A stretch of DNA of 5,861 nt from CAZUZD01 sp964624465 (GTDB lineage: Bacteria > Planctomycetota > Planctomycetia > Isosphaerales > Isosphaeraceae). Positions 1 through 5,539 of this stretch are shown here, in pieces (the first letter of the stretch is position 1; every line of letters starts with the position of its first letter). Where the stretch lies: assembly GCA_964624465.1 (NCBI GenBank), contig CAZUZD010000364.1:1-5861 (forward strand). Direction: 5' to 3'. The notes under the pieces were generated by a model. That model was given only the letters and a program-made list of their open reading frames with translations. It was not told the DNA's origin and searched no databases. A program made the translations under genes and the position numbers.

Positions 1-1348
1 CGCCGGCGCCGGCGAGGCTCGGGCTGGTCTCGATCTTGGGCTTGTCGCCCTTGGTCTCGACGGTGACCGAGGTGTTCCGCGGTGGCGGGCCGCCCGGCTT
101 CCAGGTGTTCGGGTCGATCTGCTTGTACAGCAGCAAGTCCTTCTCCCCCTCGACGATCATGGTGGCACGGGTGCCGTAGACCATCTCGCCGTAGTTCTCG
201 AAGTTGTTGGTGTTGATCGACGAGTAGGTGACGACGACGCGATGCGGGTCGTCCGGGCCGTTCTTGCCGGGGAAATCGAACGTGACGAAGACGTGGTCGT
301 CGCTCTGGCGGTCGTCGTCGTAGAAGATCTTGCCGCCGACGCCCTGGACCGAGAGCGGGTGGGCCTTGCCCAGGAAGATCGAGCAGGCGTCGAGCTGGTG
401 GCTGCCAAGCTCGGCCATCAGGCCGGCGCCGGTCTTGTCGAAGAGCCGCCACTGCACCAGCTGGCGGACGTCATCGTACTTGTAGGTCCACTCCTTGCCC
501 TTGCCGTTCTTGTAGGTCAGGCCGAGCTGGGCGGCGTCGATGCCCTGGTCGTCCTTCGGGATCGGCGGCTTCCAGGAGTCGTAGTACAGCACGTTGCCGT
601 CGGGCCCGCGCTCGTACTCGGGCTCACCGGTGGAGGTGTAGACCAGGTTCCCGTTGGCGTCCTTCTGGATCCGGGGCACGCCGTTGTTGCGGTGCCAGAG
701 GGCCCGGATATGGCGGACGTCGCCGAGCAGGCCCTGCTCGAGCATGTAGTTGGCGTTGTCGTAGAGTGCCGAGTAGTGCCGCTGGTGGCCGACGGCCAGG
801 TGCTTGTTGAGCGTCCGGGCCGCCCGGCACATCGCCTTGCACTCGCCGATGGAGTGGGCCATCAGCTTCTCGCAGAAGACGTGCTTGCCGGCCTGCATCG
901 CCTTCAGGGCCACCGGCGCGTGCAGCCAGAGCGGCAGGGCGATGACGACGACCTCGACGTTCGGGTCGGCGAGCATGGCGTCGACCGACTCGTACTGGTT
1001 CTTCTCGATGACGGCGCGGTCGGCGGCCGTGTAGCCCTTGTGGTTCTCGAACTCGGTCAGGGCCCGCTTGCGGTTCGAGGGGCGGATGTCGCAGAGCCCG
1101 ACGTACTTGAGGTACTCCGGGTTGCTGTCCTTGATCATCGCGCCGCAGCCCTCGTTGCCGGTGCCGATGATGGCGGCTCGGACGGGCTCGTTGATCTTGT
1201 CGTAGCCGAACAGGTACGCGCCGGCGTACGCCCCCGCGACGGGGGCGACAGCGGCGGCCTGCAGGAACCGGCGGCGGTTGAGCTGGGCGGCCACCTCGCG
1301 CGCGTTGTCGCGGCCGATGGCCCGCTGCTCGGGCGTCAGGGTCGTCAT
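1..1348 (-). CDS. Gfo/Idh/MocA family oxidoreductase with Tat signal (3' end cut by window)
   Basis: This is a predicted NAD(P)-dependent oxidoreductase, probably exported folded and acting on a sugar or sugar-like substrate that cannot be named from sequence. There are 449 codons visible and no stop before the window edge. The start is ATG at 1348, with GGAG 8 bases upstream. Residues 25-29 (RRRFL) followed by an Ala-rich hydrophobic stretch to about residue 47 form a twin-arginine signal. The Rossmann fold begins near residue 56, with the nucleotide loop G62-T-G64-N-E-G67. The usual EKP motif of the family reads E160-K161-L162 here, followed by MAHS and, further on, GHQRHYS. A later GSHQLDA segment matches the C-terminal half, where the catalytic Asp/His usually lie. 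I recognise this variant as a type common in planctomycetes (family knowledge). It lies 4 bases after the DoxX gene and is probably its operon partner. The family is certain; the export and the substrate are inferred. Confidence 0.93.
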   Translation of the reverse strand, partial: MTTLTPEQRAIGRDNAREVAAQLNRRRFLQAAAVAPVAGAYAGAYLFGYDKINEPVRAAIIGTGNEGCGAMIKDSNPEYLKYVGLCDIRPSNRKRALTEFENHKGYTAADRAVIEKNQYESVDAMLADPNVEVVVIALPLWLHAPVALKAMQAGKHVFCEKLMAHSIGECKAMCRAARTLNKHLAVGHQRHYSALYDNANYMLEQGLLGDVRHIRALWHRNNGVPRIQKDANGNLVYTSTGEPEYERGPDGNVLYYDSWKPPIPKDDQGIDAAQLGLTYKNGKGKEWTYKYDDVRQLVQWRLFDKTGAGLMAELGSHQLDACSIFLGKAHPLSVQGVGGKIFYDDDRQSDDHVFVTFDFPGKNGPDDPHRVVVTYSSINTNNFENYGEMVYGTRATMIVEGEKDLLLYKQIDPNTWKPGGPPPRNTSVTVETKGDKPKIETSPSLAGAG

Positions 1349-1352
1349 CGCG

Positions 1353-2420
1353 TTAGCTCCGGGTCACGGGGACAGGCTTCACGGGGTCGGTACCGCGAGG
1401 GCGGACGGGGTTGCTGCCGGGTGGCTGGACGGGCGGCACCGTGCCGGCCAGGTCCTCGGCGTCGCGACGACGTCCGATCCAGCCGAAGAGCAGGGCGTCC
1501 AGGCCGATCCAGAGCCCGTTCGGCGTGGCGGCCAGCGCCAGGCAAGCGAACAGCTCGATCAGGTTCTTGTTGACGAACAGATAGTGCCCCTCGCTCTGGG
1601 GCGGCTCGGGCAGCCCCGGCCAGGGCGGGTTGCTGATGTAGAACAGCGCCAGCAGGGCGGCGCCGCCCAGGGCGGCGACCGGCGTGAACAGGCCCAGGAT
1701 CAGGCAGGCGCCGAAGAGCGTCAGGCCCCAGGAGACCGTCTTGTTGACGAGGTCCAGCTCGCTCTTCGGCGGCGCCGGCGGCCAGCCGTGCTGGGTCCGC
1801 TGCTCCTCGGTGACGACCTGCGCCCACTTGCCGCGAAGCTCGGTGGTCCAGCCGGTCACCGGGCCGATCAGCTCGCGGCGGGTCTTCTCCAGGCCCGCGC
1901 GCTCCTTGGTCATCGCCTCGCGCTCGGCCCGCAGCGTCTTCGGGTCGGCCTCGCGGGTCTTGATCCGCTCGATGTCGGCCACGTATTTGTCGAGCTTCTG
2001 GGAGTTGCCGAGGTCGGCGAACCAGCCGTTGGCCTTGGCCACCGTCTCGTCGACCGCCTCCTGGGCCCGCTGCTTCTGCTCGGGGCTGAAGCCGTACTGG
2101 GCCGCCACGCGCTCGAGCTCGTCGGTCCAGTCCTGCTTGAGCTGGTCCGGGCGGCCGTTGCGGTCGCGATGCAGGAGCTTGAGGCTGTCGACGTCTGGGA
2201 CCATGGCGCGGAACGTTGGCGCCAGCGGGCCGGCCGAGTTCCGCAGGTATCCTTCGGCGCTGAAGGACTTGCCGTCGGGCGGGTCGAGCTTGTACAGACC
2301 TTCGGTCAGAAAATGCCACCCGATGGCGATCCGCAGGAGCACCAGGAACAGCGCCCCCCAGAAGCCGGGGTAGTAACGTCTCGCGGCGGCCAGGGTAGGG
2401 CTCCTTTCGGCGTGGATCAC
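1353..2420 (-). CDS. DoxX family membrane protein with large inserted soluble domain
   Basis: This is a predicted inner-membrane protein of the DoxX family, whose members are linked to quinone or thiosulfate redox chemistry in some organisms; the role here is unknown. Numbered from GTG at 2420 it has 355 residues, well above the roughly 130-180 usual for DoxX. The first membrane segment is about residues 20-38 (ALFLVLLRIAIGWHFL), ending in the family-typical GWHFLxEGLYK. Residues about 46-222 form a charged insert, and 150-186 look coiled-coil-prone. Membrane segments then follow at about 229-246, 247-264 and 286-315. The tail (328-355) is rich in Pro-Val and Pro-Arg. The GTG start has no ribosome site. 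An AGGAG inside the reading frame sits 7 bases before a CTG at 2393, which would give 346 residues starting just before RRYYPGFWG. The Gfo/Idh/MocA gene follows after 4 bases. The reading frame and family are well supported; the exact start is not. Confidence 0.86.
   Translation of the reverse strand: MIHAERSPTLAAARRYYPGFWGALFLVLLRIAIGWHFLTEGLYKLDPPDGKSFSAEGYLRNSAGPLAPTFRAMVPDVDSLKLLHRDRNGRPDQLKQDWTDELERVAAQYGFSPEQKQRAQEAVDETVAKANGWFADLGNSQKLDKYVADIERIKTREADPKTLRAEREAMTKERAGLEKTRRELIGPVTGWTTELRGKWAQVVTEEQRTQHGWPPAPPKSELDLVNKTVSWGLTLFGACLILGLFTPVAALGGAALLALFYISNPPWPGLPEPPQSEGHYLFVNKNLIELFACLALAATPNGLWIGLDALLFGWIGRRRDAEDLAGTVPPVQPPGSNPVRPRGTDPVKPVPVTRS
1357..1360 (-). promoter_or_regulatory. 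Ribosome binding site for the oxidoreductase, inside the end of doxX
   Basis: GGAG on the minus strand lies in the final sense codons of the DoxX gene, 8 bases before the ATG at 1348. Ribosomes finishing doxX would terminate directly over the next start, which supports translational coupling of the two genes. Confidence 0.65.
2401..2405 (-). promoter_or_regulatory. Ribosome binding site inside the annotated DoxX N-terminus
   Basis: The minus strand reads GAAAGGAGC here. The AGGAG core is 7 bases from the in-frame CTG at 2391-2393 and downstream of the GTG at 2418-2420. No comparable purine-rich site precedes the GTG. This favours a CTG start, although CTG initiation is rare and the GTG cannot be excluded. 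Confidence 0.45.
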
Positions 2421-2550
2421 GCCCGTGCGCGGCGGGCCGCTCGGGGGCGGAGGGGCCTCGGGCGGACGACGGGACGGTTCCCGCGCACCCGGGCCAGGAC
2501 ATGGGAAAAATCACGGACGAGAGCAGCAACGGACAGGCGAGATCTGGCAA

Positions 2551-2579
2551 GGCCGGCCGACGCGGGGCCGCGGCCGGCC
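2551..2579 (-). terminator. GC-rich hairpin after apbE, possible weak terminator
   Basis: Two copies of the self-complementary octamer GGCCGGCC (2551-2558 and 2572-2579) can pair across a 13-base loop, starting 11 bases past the apbE stop. An alternative stem, GGGGCC with GGCCCC, is also possible in the same stretch. On the minus strand the sequence that follows is TTGCC, so there is no real U-tract. It could be a terminator, a pause site, or just GC-rich spacer. The rest of the gap up to the DoxX start (2421-2550) holds no promoter that I can recognise with confidence, so whether doxX is transcribed from its own promoter or by readthrough from apbE is open. Confidence 0.3.
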
Positions 2580-2590
2580 CCGGGGGCGTT

Positions 2591-3688
2591 TCAGTCCAGG
2601 GCGAAGGCGTGGGTCCCGAGCGCCGGCTCGAAGTCGGAGCCGCCGAGGCCGGCGGTCAGGAGCCGGGGCCGGCCGGCGTGCTCGACGACGAAGACGACGC
2701 TGACACCGGGCCGACGCGCGATCAGATTCGCGGCCGCCTCGGGGCCGAGCAGGTAGCAGGCGGTGGAGAGCGCATCGGCCTCGGCCGCCGTGGGCGCCAG
2801 CACCGTGACGCTGAGCGGCCCGGTCGCGGGCGGCTCGCCGGTGCGGGGATCCAGGATGTGCCCGTAGAGACGGCCACCCGACTCGAACCGCTGGAACGCG
2901 GCGCCCGAGGTGCCCAGGCCGCGATTGCGGAGCCGGAACGTGCCCAGCGGGTTGGCCGCATCGAGCGGGTTCTGGAGCGTGACCTCCCAGCGACCGCCGA
3001 ACGACCAGGGCGGCGAACCAAGGGCGAACAGGCTGGACTGGCCGCCGTGGATCAGCGCGGAGGTGGGCCACGGGTGGCGCCTCACGATCGCGGCCGCCTG
3101 GTCGACGGCGTGGCCCTTGCCGATGCTGCCCAGGTTCAGGGTGATCCCTTCGCGGTCGAACGTGACGGTCTGGGCGTCCGCGTCGAGCCGCACGTGTGCC
3201 GAGCCGCTGGCCTGGCGGGCCCGCTCCAGCGCGTCAGCATCGGGCACCCGCCGCGGGCCCCGGACGAAGCCCCAGGCCAGCGAGAGGGCGCCCGAGGCCA
3301 CGTCGTATGCCCCGTCGGTCTCCCGGCCGATCGCCAGGGCGAGCTGGAGCAGGTCGAAGAGGCCACGCTCGACCGCGACCGGCCCGAGGTGGGCGGTGGC
3401 GTTGAGCCGGCTGAGCTCGGAGTCGTCCCGGTAGATCGTGAGCTGGGTTTCCAGCGCCTCGATCCGGTCCAGCACGCGATCGGCCAGGTCGAGGGCACCC
3501 GGGACGGCCAGCGGCAGCCGGACCTCGAAGCTCGTTCCCATCAGGGGCCGGGCGGCCTTGAGCAGGTCGGAAGCGGCCGATCCCCGCTGGCGATGCACCC
3601 CGCCCGCCACCCGGGCCGCGGGGCCCGCGTCGCGCGGCGGCAGCCGCATCAGGTCACGTCGGGTGACGTGGCTGCGTGGGGGTTTCAA
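2591..3688 (-). CDS. apbE: FAD:protein FMN transferase (ApbE family)
   Basis: ApbE enzymes use FAD to attach FMN covalently to a Ser/Thr of a target protein, such as Rnf/Nqr subunits or other FMN-binding-domain proteins; no target is visible nearby. Numbered from TTG at 3688 the protein has 365 residues, a normal length. The motifs appear in order: MGTSFEV (50-56); SELSRLN (90-96); TDGAYD (124-129); GSIGKGHAVD (187-196); GGQSS (215-219), where many relatives have GGD or GGN; SGAAF (261-265); HILDPRTG (277-284); and ADALSTA (304-310), whose D305 and T309 fit the Mg2+ site. The start is a judgement: TTG has GAGG 6 bases upstream, while ATG at 3649 (352 residues) has only weak purines before it. 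TRRDL (9-13) looks like a Tat motif, but no hydrophobic segment follows and there is no lipobox Cys, so cell location is unclear. The frame stays open upstream to 4126, but that part is low-complexity, non-coding-like and overlaps the divergent gene. Confidence 0.92.
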   Translation of the reverse strand: MKPPRSHVTRRDLMRLPPRDAGPAARVAGGVHRQRGSAASDLLKAARPLMGTSFEVRLPLAVPGALDLADRVLDRIEALETQLTIYRDDSELSRLNATAHLGPVAVERGLFDLLQLALAIGRETDGAYDVASGALSLAWGFVRGPRRVPDADALERARQASGSAHVRLDADAQTVTFDREGITLNLGSIGKGHAVDQAAAIVRRHPWPTSALIHGGQSSLFALGSPPWSFGGRWEVTLQNPLDAANPLGTFRLRNRGLGTSGAAFQRFESGGRLYGHILDPRTGEPPATGPLSVTVLAPTAAEADALSTACYLLGPEAAANLIARRPGVSVVFVVEHAGRPRLLTAGLGGSDFEPALGTHAFALD

Positions 3689-3694
3689 ACCGTG

Positions 3695-3698
3695 CCTC
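3695..3698 (-). promoter_or_regulatory. Ribosome binding site supporting a TTG start for apbE
   Basis: The minus strand reads GAAGCGAGG, with GAGG 6 bases before TTG at 3686-3688. This is the best ribosome site near the beginning of the conserved protein and is the reason for choosing TTG over the internal ATG at 3647-3649. Confidence 0.5.
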
Positions 3699-3707
3699 GC
3701 TTCCGAC

Positions 3708-3736
3708 CGCGGGCCTCCGGGGCGGAGGAGCCCGCG
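3708..3736 (-). promoter_or_regulatory. Stem-loop in the predicted apbE leader
   Basis: A 7-bp outer stem (CGCGGGC with GCCCGCG) encloses a 5-bp inner stem (CTCCG with CGGAG) with a 2-base bulge and a 3-base loop. It ends about 10 bases upstream of the apbE ribosome site and about 20 bases upstream of the TTG. In the transcript it would fold just before the ribosome-binding region and could affect translation or mRNA stability. The structure is read directly; function is inferred. Confidence 0.4.
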
Positions 3737-3797
3737 ACGCAACCGACCGGCCCAAGGCGGGAGAGCTGGTCGGCTCGGGTTGGGATCGACTTCTGGA

Positions 3798-3826
3798 AGT
3801 ATAGCCGGGCCGCCATCCCCAGGGAA
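3798..3826 (-). promoter_or_regulatory. Candidate promoter for apbE
   Basis: On the minus strand TATACT (3798-3803) matches 5 of 6 positions of the sigma-70 -10 consensus. At a 17-base spacing the -35 position reads TTCCCT (3821-3826), only 3 of 6. A start near 3791 would give a leader of about 100 bases containing the 3708-3736 stem-loop. The -10 stands out in such GC-rich DNA; the -35 is weak. Confidence 0.4.
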
Positions 3827-3894
3827 AGGTCTGCGGAACCCCCCGGCCCGCGCTGGGGTCGGGTTGTTCCTACGCACGTCCGGTTCCCTGGGTT

Positions 3895-3919
3895 CTCCCG
3901 ATCGTGCGCGTTTCGGGAG
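3895..3919. repeat. Inverted repeat, 7-bp arms
   Basis: CTCCCGA (3895-3901) is the exact reverse complement of TCGGGAG (3913-3919), with an 11-base gap. It lies upstream of the rightward candidate -35. It could be a regulator site or a chance event in GC-rich sequence. Confidence 0.35.
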
Positions 3920-3922
3920 CCG

Positions 3923-3946
3923 CCGGTCGTCCGGGACGCCGACCGG
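3923..3946. repeat. Inverted repeat, 7-bp arms, next to the previous one
   Basis: CCGGTCG (3923-3929) is the exact reverse complement of CGACCGG (3940-3946), with a 10-base gap. It begins 4 bases after the preceding inverted repeat and ends 17 bases before the candidate -35 of the symporter promoter, a typical place for an activator or repressor. The arms of the two repeats differ in sequence, so they are not copies of one site. Confidence 0.35.
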
Positions 3947-3963
3947 AGCGGGGACGCAGTGCG

Positions 3964-3991
3964 TTGCAATCGGGCCCGGGCCCGCTAGAGT
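3964..3991 (+). promoter_or_regulatory. Candidate sigma-70-type promoter for the symporter operon
   Basis: TTGCAA (3964-3969) and TAGAGT (3986-3991) each match 4 of 6 consensus positions, with a 16-base spacer. Transcription would start near 3998, giving a leader of about 45 bases with a small GGCGG/CCGCC hairpin (3999-4012). The spacer contains a perfect 14-bp palindrome (3971-3984), which could be an operator. No clear Shine-Dalgarno site precedes the ATG at 4043. Confidence 0.45.
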
Positions 3992-4042
3992 GAGCCCCGG
4001 CGGAGCGCCGCCAACCCGCCGCGGCCCCGACGGTCCACCCGC

Positions 4043-5539
4043 ATGCACCCCGTCGACCTGACCGTCATCCTCATCTACCTCGTCGGTTGCACGGTGCTGG
4101 GCGCCCGGATGGGCTCCCAGGTGCATGGCCTGCGGGGCTACTTCCTGGGCGAGGGCCAGACCCCGACCTGGGCGGTGATGCTCTCGATCGTGGCCACCGA
4201 GACCAGCACGGCCACGTTCCTGAGCGTGCCGGCCATCGCGTTCCGGCCCGGCGGTGACTTCACGTACCTCCAGCTCCCGATGGGCTACCTCATCGGCCGC
4301 ATGGTCGTCGCCGCGCTGCTGCTGCCGGCCTATTTCCGCGGCGAGCTATTCACCGCGTACGAGGTTCTCAACCGGCGGTTCGGCGGGGCGACCCGGACCA
4401 CCGCGTCGGTGCTGTTCCTGGTGATGCGGACCCTGGGCGACGGGCTGCGGCTGTTCCTGGCCGCGGTCGTGCTCGGCACCCTGACCAGCTGGCCGCTGTC
4501 GGTCTCGGTGGTGGTGATGGGGCTCGTCACCATCGTGTACACCTACCTGGGCGGGATGAGGGCGGTGATCTGGACCGACGTGATCCAGTTCGTGATCTAC
4601 ATCGTGGGGGCCCTGGTCGCGCTGGCCATCCTGGTGCGGGCTGTCCCCGGTGGCCTGGACGGCCTGCTCGCCGCCGGCCGGGCGGCGGGCAAGTTTCGCC
4701 TCTTCGACCTCCGGCCCACCCTGACCGTCCCGTACACCCTCTGGGCGGGCCTGCTCGGCGGCGTGTTCCTGAGCACCGCGACCCACGGCGCCGACCAGCT
4801 CATGGTGCAGCGCTACCTGGCTGCCCGCTCGCAGCGACAGGCGGCGACCGCCCTGATCGCCAGCGGATTCGTCGTGTTCGCCCAGTTTACGCTGTTTCTG
4901 TTCATCGGCGTCGGGCTGTACGCCCTGTACCGCGGGACGCCCCAGGCGGGGATGCGGCCCGACGCCGCCTTCATCACGTTCCTGCTCGAACGGCTGCCGC
5001 AGGGCTACGGCCTCACCGGCCTGCTGGTGGCCGCCATCTTCGCGGCCGCGATGAGCACCCTCTCCAGCTCACTGAACTCGTCGGCCAGCACGACGGTCAA
5101 CGACCTCGTCCGGCCCTGGCTGCCCGGAGCCTCCGAGGTCACCCTGCTGCGGCTGGCTCGGGCGTTCACGGCCATCTGGGGCCTGGCGCAGATCGCGGTG
5201 GCGCTGGTGGCGATCCGGCTCGAGAACCAGACGGTCGTCGAGCGGGCCCTCGAGATCGCCTCGTTCGTCACCGGCATCATGCTCGGGCTGTTCCTGCTGG
5301 GCGTGTTGACCCGGCGGGTGGGGCAATCGGCGGCGCTCTGCGGGCTCGTGCTCGGGCTGGCGGCCGTCTCGTACGTGCGGTTCGGCCCGCTGCTGGGGGC
5401 TCCCTGGTACCCCTGGAGTCAGGCCATCGCCTGGCCCTGGTTCGCCCTGATCGGCTCGATGACCGTCTTCGGCACCGGCCTGCTCGCCAGCCTGGTCCTG
5501 ACCGAATCCCGCATGCCCGTTGAGGGATCCAGCCCATGA
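4043..5539 (+). CDS. Sodium:solute symporter (SSS family)
   Basis: This is a predicted inner-membrane Na+-coupled uptake carrier of the SSS family (SGLT/PutP fold). It has 498 residues, a normal length, and about 13 hydrophobic segments. The first is residues 5-21. The segment at 44-66 (AVMLSIVATETSTATFL...) matches the unwound substrate/Na+-binding helix of the family. GGMRAVIWTDVIQF (170-183) and DQLMVQRYLAA (251-261) are family-typical. Residues 330-349 (AAIFAAAMSTLSSSLNSSAS) match the vSGLT helix that carries the Na2 site. By eye, A335, S338 and T339 align with vSGLT A361, S364 and S365, so Na+ coupling seems intact. The substrate cannot be read from sequence. The start is ATG at 4043, chosen because the first membrane segment begins at residue 5, despite no clear ribosome site. 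The stop overlaps the next start (ATGA), so the carrier and the exported serine hydrolase are co-expressed. That suggests the hydrolase product or a related compound is the cargo (inference). Confidence 0.95.
   Translation: MHPVDLTVILIYLVGCTVLGARMGSQVHGLRGYFLGEGQTPTWAVMLSIVATETSTATFLSVPAIAFRPGGDFTYLQLPMGYLIGRMVVAALLLPAYFRGELFTAYEVLNRRFGGATRTTASVLFLVMRTLGDGLRLFLAAVVLGTLTSWPLSVSVVVMGLVTIVYTYLGGMRAVIWTDVIQFVIYIVGALVALAILVRAVPGGLDGLLAAGRAAGKFRLFDLRPTLTVPYTLWAGLLGGVFLSTATHGADQLMVQRYLAARSQRQAATALIASGFVVFAQFTLFLFIGVGLYALYRGTPQAGMRPDAAFITFLLERLPQGYGLTGLLVAAIFAAAMSTLSSSLNSSASTTVNDLVRPWLPGASEVTLLRLARAFTAIWGLAQIAVALVAIRLENQTVVERALEIASFVTGIMLGLFLLGVLTRRVGQSAALCGLVLGLAAVSYVRFGPLLGAPWYPWSQAIAWPWFALIGSMTVFGTGLLASLVLTESRMPVEGSSP
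5522..5527 (+). promoter_or_regulatory. Ribosome binding site for the serine hydrolase
   Basis: GAGGGA lies inside the last codons of the symporter gene, 8 bases before ATG at 5536. Together with the ATGA overlap it fixes the hydrolase start and indicates coupled translation. Confidence 0.65.

Larger units (their letters stand above)
3689..4042. other. Divergent intergenic region between apbE and the symporter
   Basis: This stretch of about 354 bases has no convincing gene. It holds a hairpin in the probable apbE leader (3708-3736), a leftward candidate -10 (3798-3803), two adjacent inverted repeats (3895-3919 and 3923-3946), a rightward candidate promoter (3964-3991) with a palindrome in its spacer, and a short leader hairpin (3999-4012, GGCGG with CCGCC). 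Reading frames crossing it are open only because of high GC; their translations are Arg/Pro/Gly-rich and resemble no family. The 3798-3803 element (TATA-like) is one of few AT-containing spots in the region. Confidence 0.7.

Noticed and set aside
242..1573. Long plus-strand open frame opposite the oxidoreductase
   Set aside because: It is antisense to a clear Gfo/Idh/MocA gene, is Val/Leu/Asp/Arg-biased low-complexity sequence, and exists because GC-rich codons rarely give stops on the opposite strand.
1345..2550. Minus-strand 401-residue frame overlapping doxX
   Set aside because: It is shifted relative to the DoxX frame, which has membrane segments and family motifs; this translation is Arg/Pro/Gly/Ala-rich with no hydrophobic segments.
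2551..2579. Paired GGCCGGCC copies as a mobile-element end or restriction-based repeat
   Set aside because: There are only two adjacent copies, no transposase gene, no target duplication, and the octamer is likely in GC-rich DNA; it is kept only as a weak hairpin.
1278..2756. Long plus-strand open frame opposite the DoxX gene
   Set aside because: It spans two real minus-strand genes and their gap, with Arg/Gly/Ala-rich translation and no family resemblance.
2501..3988. Long plus-strand open frame opposite apbE
   Set aside because: It is antisense to a gene that contains every ApbE motif in order; the translation is Arg/Gly/Glu-rich without recognisable domains.
3689..4126. Upstream extension of the apbE frame to an ATG at 4126
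   Set aside because: It would overlap the symporter start, cross both candidate promoters, and add about 146 low-complexity residues that the ApbE family lacks.
4346..4786. Minus-strand His/Gln/Gly-rich frame opposite the symporter
   Set aside because: It is an antisense shadow of the symporter, with composition typical of the reverse frame of Leu/Val-rich membrane codons.
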